Positions 56,598 to 64,000 of a DNA stretch of 64,000 bases are shown here, piece by piece. The stretch covers positions 207,517,736 through 207,581,735 of the forward strand of contig OY992537.1 of NCBI GenBank assembly GCA_963921195.1. Direction: 5' to 3'. Under the pieces are notes generated by a model. The model did no database searches. It saw only the letters and a list, made by a program, of their open reading frames with translations, and was not told the DNA's origin. Made by a program: the position numbers and the translations under genes. The stretch comes from Pegoplata infirma. Its lineage: Eukaryota; Arthropoda; Insecta; Diptera; Anthomyiidae. Every line of letters begins with the position of its first letter. The stretch's first letter is position 1.

Positions 56598-57254
56598 TAT
56601 ACCCTCCAACTAGAGTATGGGGTATACTCACTTTGTCATTCCGTTTGTAACGCATCGAAGTATCAGTCGGGGACCCCATAAAGTATATATATTATTGATC
56701 TATGATCGATTCTAAGACTTTTCTAGAATGTCCGTATGTCCGTCCGTCCCACAGTGGACCAAATGTTGAATCTGGTGCGCAGTTGGTCGAAAAATGAAGT
56801 TTTGACAATATTGAATTAGTATCGCATATATGATTGCACTATTCCTACCTTACTCAACGCTAATAAAATTTCTTTGTTTATTGCAAAAACACCATCGTAG
56901 TAGGCAGCCAAACATGAGTAATTAGTTTTTATAAAAACAATTCTTCAAGTTCTGTGTAGACGTGTTGATTGTTTAAACTGCTATTTTACGACCGTATTAA
57001 GGCAATTTATCAAATTATTTGTTATATTTTGACCTCAAGGAACGTATATTTGAAGCTAATTTGTGTTGTTGTTCGTAAAAAAACGTAAATTAAAAAGAGA
57101 GTTCACAATGGAATTATTTTTCAAGCAAACTTGAAACTTGAATTTTGTTAATGAATTTAGGTACGAATCCCGCTAACTTCTATACGGTTTTTACATGATT
57201 TCAAAAGAATAGATATTGAGCTCCAAAATAATAAAAAAATTGGCTGCTGGTTTT

Positions 57255-57475
57255 TGCTGGTTTTTGTTTTTCAGTCGATCTAGCGATGTTCGTCCATCTG
57301 TCTGTTTAAAACACGATAACTTTCAAATGGCAACTCTGTTGCTGCTGACGCTTGGCATATATATTTTCAATTTTCCTAGTCAGGTTGATATTGAATATCA
57401 GCCAAATCGGTTCAGTCGTTCAGAAGTTGTAAGCAAAAACCGTGAATTTCAGATTGGTGTACCTTAAATTTACGT
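57255..57475 (-). repeat. mini-me-like fragment
   Basis: CAGTCGATCTAGCGATGTTCG, TCCATCTGTCTGTTTAAAAC, TCAGGTTGATATTGAATATC and AATCGGTTCAGTCGTTCAG match, reversed, the GTCY-flanking part of the repeat. No terminus. The 83-codon open frame is incidental. Confidence 0.55.
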
Positions 57476-57487
57476 AAACAAAAAAAA

Positions 57488-58506
57488 AACAAGTAGAAAA
57501 GTTAAATTCGACTTGGCCGAATCTATGAATACCCCCCACAATGCCCTTTTTAAGTGATAGTAAATTTTCTAACGTGAAAAAAATAACATTTTTGGTTAGA
57601 AATATTTTACTTTCTGTAAAAAAACTTTTTTTTATTAATTTTTGAAACAAAAAAAAAAAAATTACTAATTTTTTTTTTGAGTGTAAAATTTTTTTTGAGT
57701 GTATTTTTTTTTGTTTTAGTGTAAAAAAACTTTTTTTGTTAATTTTTGAAAAATAAAAAAAAATAATTTACCAATTTTTTTTTTTGAGTGTAAAATTTTT
57801 TTTTAAGTGTAAACTTTTTTTTGGTTAGAAATATTTTATTTTCTGTAAAAAAACTTTTTTTTATTAATTTTTGAAAAAAAAAAAATACTATTTTTTTTTT
57901 TTGAGTGTAAAATTTTTTTTGAGTGTATTTTTTTTTTTTTTTTGTTTTAGTGTAAAAAAACTTTTTTTTGTTAATTTTTGAAAAAAAAAAATAATTTACC
58001 AATTTTTTTTTTTTGAGTGTAAAATTTTTTTTGAGTGTAAACTTTTTTTTTAAGTGTATTTTTTTTTGGTTTAGTGTAAAAATATTTTTGTGTGACAAAA
58101 ATACCTTTTAAAATATTTTTCTGACTTACAAATGTTTTTAAAACATGTTTAACGGGTTTTCAACACGTGAATTTAAGGTGAACTAATCTGAAATTTACGG
58201 TTTTGCTAATAACTTTTGAACCGCCGGACCGATTTGGCTGAAATTTAAAACGAACCGGACCACAGGAACGGTAAATATATATGCCACACTTCAGCGCCCT
58301 CAGAATTGCCGTTCGAAAGTTACAGTGTGTTTTATCTCGTAAATTCCAGAAAATCCCTTGCCGAAATTCACTCACTTGCTTATAACTTTTGAACCACTGG
58401 ACCGATTTCGCTGGATTGCAATACCAACCTGACCAGGTAAATGTCCAACATATATGCCAAACTTCAGGAGCCTCCGTAAAGTCTTTCAAAAGTTAGCGTG
58501 TTTTCA

Positions 58507-58540
<34 letters not shown>

Positions 58541-58735
58541 GGACAGACGGACGGACGGACGGACGGACGGACGGACGGACGGACGGACGGACAGACATCG
58601 CTAGATCGTCTTAAAATCGATCGAGGATCATGAATATATATACTTTATGGGGTCCTAGACCAATATTTCGAGGTGTTACAAACGGAATGACAAACTTATA
58701 TATACCCTCTATCACTAGAGTGGAGGGTATAAAAA
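57488..58735 (+). mobile_element. mini-me / INE-1-like repeat, copy 3 (complete)
   Basis: ACAAGTAGAAAAGTTAAATTC, CTTGGCCGAATC, TACCCCCCACAATGCC, an expanded TTTTGAGTGTAAAATTTTT tandem zone (57660-58080), GGACCGATTTGGCTGAAATT, (ACAG)n then (GGAC)n at 58510-58590, ATCGCTAGATCGTCTTAAAA, ATATACTTTATGGGGTCCTA and CACTAGAGTGGAGGGTATAAA. The longest, least damaged copy in the window; its start supplies the empty site for the MITE at 26644. The 109- and 119-codon minus frames are readings of the repeat. Confidence 0.85.
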
Positions 58736-58799
58736 CACCTAAACGCTTTAAATGCCATTGATGAGCTACAAAAATTTTTTGCTGAGTATTTTTGACATT

Positions 58800-59150
58800 C
58801 TCAAACATTTTTTAACCCAATGTAAAAATTTTACAAGCAAAAAAAAAATGTAAACTCAAAAAAAAATTTTCATTCAAAAAAATTTTTTTTTACAGAAATG
58901 AGTAAAAAAAATTTTTTTTTTACTCAAAATAAAATATTTCTTTTCTAAACTGTTTAAAAATCTTTTTTACGTTAAAAAAAATTACTTTCTCTGCTTATTT
59001 GGCTCTACTTTATCTCTATTTTATTATGACAATGTTTCAATAAGTGCCACGCCCCTTCAAATACCGCCCACATTTGGACTATATAGAAGCTCATCTCATT
59101 TTCCTTGTGCATTACAAATTTCATGTTTCTAGGTGCTCTCAAAGTCGAAT
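58800..59150. other. T/A-rich filler within the TIR element
   Basis: Runs of ACTCAAAAAAAAATTTT and CAAGCAAAAAAAAAATG, then unique sequence. No gene. Confidence 0.4.
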
Positions 59151-59675
59151 TATACTCTCTTGCACGCTAGATTAAGCATTTGGTCCACTGTGCGTCCGTC
59201 CGTCTGTATAAGACTCGATGCAGTGCAAAATAAAAAGTATAGACTCGTCAAGTTTGGCAGTAATATGTGTTTTTGTCCTAGGCAGTTTAAGTTCGTAAAT
59301 GGGTAAAATCGGACCGGGGGGAAAAAGTTCCCCCTTGAAGAACTTAACCAACCTCTGAAAAACGCCATATTTTCACAGGTTTTTTTGTATTTGTGTTAAG
59401 CAAATGAAATAATTTTATGTCAGAAAAGGTTCAAGGTCCTGCACTTGGACCCAGGAAATAAAAAAATCGCTTTTTTGCCCGCCCCCCAAAAGCGGCTCCA
59501 AAAGCATAATAAATTATTTTTTAAACACTTACCGCATGGGTTAATGTGCAATTCAATGACCCCCACTGACCCCCCCAAAAAAAACCCACAGCAATTTTTT
59601 TTTAATTTTTTTTTTTTAAATGTTGGAGGGTATTAAAGATTCGGCACAGCCGAATTTAACACTCTCAATTGTTTA

Positions 59676-60660
59676 AGTTAATTTTATATTTTAATCTTAT
59701 TTAGGTTTGCTTTGAGATTTAAAAAAAAATAAAAAAGAGATTCTAAAAAAATTTTCAAACGAAAAATCGAAATCAAATGGCGTCGGAAAAAAATTAAAAA
59801 ATTCTTCAGCAAAAAAATATATTTTTTAAGTTAATTTTATGTTTTTAACGTATTTTGGTTTGAAAAATTCTTTAGTGAAAAAATATTTTTTTTTAACTTA
59901 TTTTTATATTTTTAACTAATTTTAGTCTGATTAAAGATTTAGAAAAAAAAAAATTCTAAAAAAAAAATCTTACGAAAAATTGATTCTTTAATGTTTTTTT
60001 TGGCCAAAGTGGCTCGGAAAAAATTTTAAAGTTCTTCAGTGAAAAAATATTTTTTGAATAAAGTTAATTTTATTTTTTTATTTTATCTTGCATTGCTTTA
60101 ACATTTAGAAAAAGACAAAAAAAATTCTTACGAAAAATTTATTTTTTAATATTTTTTAGCCACTTTGGCCTCCGATAAAATTTAAAAATTCTTCAGTGAA
60201 AAAAATTTTTTTAAGTTAATTTTATATTTTTAACTTATTTTGATTCGCTATTAGATTTAAAAATAAATAATTAAAAATCATCTAAGAAAAAATTTTCTTA
60301 TTAAAACATGATTTTTTATCGTGTTTTGTCCACTTTGGCCTCGAAAAAAAATGTAAAAATTTTATAGTGAAAAAATATTTATTTTTTCACATTAAATATA
60401 TGTTATTGATTTATGTTTTAAAACAAATTTACCCTAAAGAAAAAATAATTTTCCTTACGAAAAATTTGCTTAAGATTTTTTTTTTCAAAATTTTAAAGCA
60501 AACTAAAATAAGATAAAAATATAAAATAAACTTAAAAAAATATTTTTTCACTGAAAAATTTTTCATTTTTTTTTTTTTGAGCCCAAAGAGGCCAATAAAA
60601 TTTAAAATATCGATTTTTCTTAAATTTTTTTTTTTATTTTTTTATTTCTAAAATTTATAT
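59676..60660. repeat. ~165-bp tandem repeat, right part
   Basis: At least four units with TTTGGCCAAAGTGGCTCGG, AGCCACTTTGGCCTCC, GTCCACTTTGGCCTCG, each followed by a TTCTTCAGTGAAAAAATATTT and TTAATTTTATATTTTTAAC block. Units near 60000, 60170 and 60330 give a ~160-165-bp period. The last ~150 bases (60480-60640) contain the same blocks in inverted orientation. Confidence 0.65.
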
Positions 60661-60999
60661 ATCCATATAGAATTGCTTTTTTGATGAAAATCTGATCGAA
60701 AAATGTTTAAAATCGATCGATTTGTTCCAAAAACTTTAAAATCGATCGATTTGTTCCGGAGATATTTTAATTTAAGTAAAACCACTTTTTTAAAAAGATG
60801 AATATTTGAGAAGTTAGCTATGTCTCAAAAACTGTTCTACTTTAAAAATTTTGCAGTGAATTTTCGGATTCAGCATAAGATTTTACAACAAAACAACTAT
60901 CTATAAAAATGATTTTTTGAGAAAAAATTCTTTAAAAAAAAAAAAATTCGCGGAAAAAATTTTTTGGTAAAAAAAAATCCGCGATTTTTATTTTTTTGT
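60661..60999. other. AT-rich spacer
   Basis: AAAATCGATCGATTTGTTCC is tandemly repeated twice near 60708-60755. Otherwise nothing recognised. Confidence 0.45.
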
Positions 61000-62345
61000 A
61001 AAAAATGGTTTGTACTTGTAAAACTACCACTCTGTGTCCAATTCTGATCACATATGCCAACCAGCAGCCAATTTAAAGCATTTTGTATTTCTAGGTTATG
61101 TAGAATGTATTAAAATTTTCGAGGTGTTCTTACATTTTCGTTCATAAGTTCTGAACCGCTAAACCGATTTCGTGCAAATGCAATACCAAACAACTTAGGA
61201 CAACAACAAGTAAATGTGCCTAGTCTCAGTCATATATGAGGCATTCCACACCAAATGTCCCGCTACAGAAAAACATGTGTCCCGTAAATTTCTGAATAGG
61301 TTGTTTGGATAGCCCTATATGTAACTAAGAAAATTGCGTTTTTGGTTTTTCAAATTTTCGAAAACTGGGCTTAGGAGGCGTGGTCAAATATTGAAAAAAT
61401 GGTAAAATTTGTGGCGAATTGCCTTGATTAAATATTTATGTCAAAAAATGTCAAAAATTTACGTTCTTATATAGTTTTGTATGAGCTATCGATTAAAAAT
61501 TCTTTTTTTGGAAAATTTTCAGAACCCGTTCTGAAATTTTCCATTTTTTAAAAAAGTCAATTTATCAAAAATCCGGCCACTTTTTTTTTCTTTTTTATTT
61601 ATTTTTTTAAAAGCTTAGATGTTTGTCCATCCACACAAAAAAAATCAGAAACACGTTCATCTTTTTTTTTTCGAGAAAATCGCATTTGAACTTTAAATTT
61701 CATAACAATTTTGTTACATGATTTTGGTATAATTTAAAAAAATAAAAATTTTTATAAGGGAAACTTAAGGAAGTATTTTTTTAAAATAAATATTAAAAAT
61801 AGCATACATTCTCGGTCCATTGTAATGAAAACATTTTTTTGTAGCAAAAATTCTAAATTTTCCAAATATGCTAATTAAAAAAAATTAAAAGGGGCAAAAG
61901 TTTCGCAAAATGCACTTCAAAACTGCATGCATATAAAATGCACTTTTAAACCACCAATATTTTTTCAGTTTATTAGATATTAAAATAGACTTAAATACCA
62001 TTCGTATGCACTATAGATTGTTAAAATGCGATAAGTAGTTTAGGAAATACATCAGCTCAAAGTTACACAGATTTTGCATTTTTTTGACTTTTTTAAAAAC
62101 GAAAATCGTAAATAAAATCGCGAATTTTTCGAATATTTTCGATCTGATTTATGAAATTTGAAATTGGCTCCATAGAGAATCTGTATGAAAAATATAACAA
62201 AAATCGGAAGACCCTCGGTCAGATTTTTTAAAATGTCTCATGGAATGGACGATATACTTTATGGGATCTCAGACCGATATTTCGATTAGTTACAAATGGA
62301 ATGACAAACTTATATATACCCTCTATCAATAAGTGGAGGGTATAA
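61000..62345 (+). mobile_element. mini-me-like repeat, interrupted
   Basis: The left part (CCAACCAGCAGCCAATTTAAA, GCATTTTGTATTTCTAGGTT, AACCGCTAAACCGATTTCG) matches, inverted, 21545-21760. The right part after the insertion is GACGATATACTTTATGGGAT, GACAAACTTATATATACCCT and AGTGGAGGGTATAAAA. The GTCY zone is missing. Confidence 0.6.
61237..62247. mobile_element. GGCATTCCA-family element inserted in the mini-me-like copy
   Basis: GAGGCATTCCACACCAAATGT at the left resembles the end of 47927-48940; the right end TGTCTCATGGAATG is a weaker partner. It includes CAGAACCCGTTCTGAAATTTTC and ATCCACACAAAAAAAATC (61510-61690), blocks also present in the palindrome at 43486-46614. Boundaries approximate. 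Confidence 0.45.
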
Positions 62346-63199
62346 AAATAAATGCAAATTGTCGTAAATCGCATTTTTTTTTAATTTATAAAATAGTGTA
62401 ATCATGACAGATTTCAGCAAACCGTGTCTGCTATAATCAGCAGATTTCTCATATGGCTCAAAATGTTTGTACTTTCAGCAGATTTTTCTGCTAATTGGAC
62501 AGAGAATGTATTATGAGCGTAATAAACTTACAGTTCTTCAAATATTTTAAAACTTTCTCTCATAATAGCTTTGACTGTATTAAAAAAAAAATATATATAT
62601 TTAGCAAATTTTACAAATCACAGGATGTAATTTACAATTAAATGCAACCTAAAAATATGCACATATTTTTTGTGTTAATTCAGCAAAAAAAAAATTAAAT
62701 AAAGTTCAACATTTTTAAAGAGTTATTTATTGAAAACATATGCCAAAAATGTACTATAATAACAAAAAATTTATTTATAATTAATAACTAAAAATTTCAA
62801 AATTACTTTAAAATATTTTATTACAAAAATTTTTAGATGCGCACATAAATTCTAATTATTATTTAAAATGTATTATAAATTTGTTTGTTAGAAAAAAAAA
62901 TCAATTAAATTTTTAAAATATTTTATAATTAAACTAATAGGAACAAATTGTTAATTAGAGCAAATCTATAAAATAAAATAATTAGAGGCTAAATCATGAA
63001 AAAAGAAAGGTAGCAAAAAAATAGGCATAATACACCGTTATACATTATTTTAAAATATGATAAATTATATTATAAACTAAATATTTGTGTAAATTTTATA
63101 AAATAGTTTATTAAGAGAACTAAAATATCGTTACCTAAAATGCAAAACAACGTAACAACACATTTTTAAAAATCGAGTTATTGATTGTTATATATTATA
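62346..63199. other. AT-rich spacer, nothing recognised
   Basis: A short (TC)AGCAGATTT patch at 62415-62500 repeats TCAGCAGATTT three times. The rest is poly-A/T with TTATAAAT words. Confidence 0.4.
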
Positions 63200-64000
63200 C
63201 TAGCTAACTCGCCCGGTACTTCGTTACCGGTTAGCTGTAAAAAAAGCAACTTTATTACTTCAAATTCTTATTAATTTTTAATTAAACATAAAAATTGTTA
63301 GTTTCTACCTTTAAAATATTATATTTTGAGATTTAAAGTTGCAAAAAATTTTGTTTTGGCGAAACGATCCCATAGTTCAAACTTAAAGTTTCAAGGAACA
63401 TTAGTGCATAAGGAACAATATGTACCAAATTGAAGCGAAAATTCAAAAATTTATTTTCCCAGAATGTTATTTTCCGCGAGTGGATCGTAAAGTACCAATT
63501 TTAAGTATCTCTACTTTCTCCCTTTTTCCCCATTAGAAGCAGAATTTTCATAAAAGTACTTATTTTAGAATGTTATTTCTGCGAAAGGATCGTACAGTCC
63601 AAATTTCAAGTATTTAGGACCATTAATTCAGCAGATACAAAATTGCCATACTTTCCCCATTTTCCTCCTTAGAACCAGAATTTACTAAAAAAGTGCTTCT
63701 TCCAGAATTTTATTTCCGCTTGAGGATCTACAGTCCAAACTTCAAGTATCTAGAACCATTAGTTCAGCAGATACAAAATAGTTCAAAACTAAATTATCTA
63801 GGACCATTAGTTCAGCAGATACAAAATTGCCCTACTTTTCCCCCTTTTCCATCTATAAAACAAAATTTTCAAAAAAGTACTTCTTTCAGAATGTTTTTTC
63901 CGCGAGAGGATCGTACACTCCAAATTTTAAGTATCTAGGACCGTTAGTTCAGCAGATACAAGATGTACCAAATTGCCCAATTTTTCCCCTTTTCCCCTTC
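63200..64000 (-). mobile_element. Helitron-like element, 3' part, running off the window
   Basis: Read on the minus strand it ends with the hairpin CCGGTAACGAAGTACCGG, then GCGAGTTAG and CTAG|T, the same terminal arrangement as 34698-37903. Upstream of it are tandem blocks containing (plus strand) AAGTATCTAGGACCATTAG, TTCAGCAGATACAAAATTG and CCGCGAGAGGATCGTACA at about 63490, 63600, 63735 and 63920. The 5' end lies beyond 64000. Confidence 0.7.

Larger units (their letters stand above)
56750..59192. mobile_element. TIR element inserted in the (GTCC)n tract
   Basis: CACAGTGGACCAAATGTTGAA at the left is mirrored by TTAAGCATTTGGTCCACTGTG at the right. Both flanks are (GTCC)n, so an 8-bp-type duplication (for example CGTCCGTC) cannot be told from the microsatellite. 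It contains another GTCY fragment (57255-57475) and a complete mini-me-like copy (57488-58735). Confidence 0.65.
56598..59675 (-). mobile_element. Composite mini-me-like insertion splitting the tandem array
   Basis: On the plus strand it begins ATACCCTCCAACTAGAGTAT, GTCATTCCGTTTGTAAC, GACCCCATAAAGTATATAT and (GTCC)n, is interrupted at 56750 by a TIR element, resumes at 59193 with CGTCCGTCCGTCTGTATAAG and ends with GGAGGGTATTAAAGATTCGG, the hairpin ATTCGGCACAGCCGAAT and TTAACACTCTCAATTG. The two halves together give the normal type-B order. Confidence 0.7.

Noticed and set aside
57739..58098. 119-codon K/F-rich minus frame
   Set aside because: Low-complexity translation of the TTTTGAGTGTAAAATTTTT tandem zone.
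58160..58489. 109-codon minus-strand frame rich in W and C
   Set aside because: It is the reverse reading of the conserved mini-me-like body; the homologous copies at 804 and 27106 are not open in the same way.

Overview
The window is strongly AT-rich eukaryotic DNA with no intact protein-coding gene. It reads as a repeat-packed, heterochromatin-like or deep intergenic/intronic stretch of a dipteran insect, most likely a large-genome schizophoran (calyptrate-type) fly. The evidence is several dispersed repeats that carry a (GTCY)n proto-microsatellite followed by a conserved ATATACTTTATGGGGTCC core and end in ATACCCTCC or a TTCGGC..GCCGAA hairpin, the layout of fly mini-me / INE-1-like repeats. 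There are also many fold-back DNA elements, a tRNA-derived SINE and Helitron-like ends. The species is inference; the mobile-element content is read directly from the sequence.

Layout. 1-560 is a fragment of the fold-back family that occurs complete at 29651-33018. 804-1535 is a mini-me-like copy. 2468-3169, 4080-4783, 5110-6535, 7265-10009, 10364-11362, 13062-13394, 13501-14365 and 14370-19065 are inverted-repeat elements; three of them (5110, 7265, 15856) are near-perfect giant palindromes with TAGGGTGG ends and exact 8-bp target duplications. 11425-12893, 19860-20240, 21340-21965, 26636-27957, 47160-47260, 56598-59675 and 61000-62345 are mini-me-like copies, several split by later insertions. 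20694-21047 is a palindromic element with TTCACCAGCTGGTGAA sites. 26192-26618 is a SINE. 29651-33018 is a 3.4-kb element with ~970-bp terminal inverted repeats and an 11-bp target duplication around one broken ORF of a family I know only as an uncharacterised repeated protein. 34698-37903 is a Helitron-like element holding five 146-bp tandem units and a 1.3-kb (CCTTA)n array; a second element with the same 3' end enters at 63200 and runs off the window. 41094-41708 is a TIR element with a tRNA-like internal promoter. 42175-46717 is a hAT-like element (8-bp duplication) carrying a 3.1-kb palindrome, which itself carries mirrored CGTGAG-type insertions. 47927-48940, 49528-50781, 52811-53467 and 55737-56302 are further TIR elements. 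A ~165-bp tandem array (56310-60660) is split by the 3-kb composite insertion.

How the parts relate. Nothing here forms a pathway. The window is a record of sequential insertion and inverted duplication: elements sit inside elements, often concentrically around one axis, and the target duplications and paralogous empty sites fix much of the order. The only protein signal is the decayed ORF at 30619-31799 (two in-frame stops, one frameshift). Open frames elsewhere are chance readings of AT-rich repeats, of the pentamer array, or mirror-image readings of palindrome arms.
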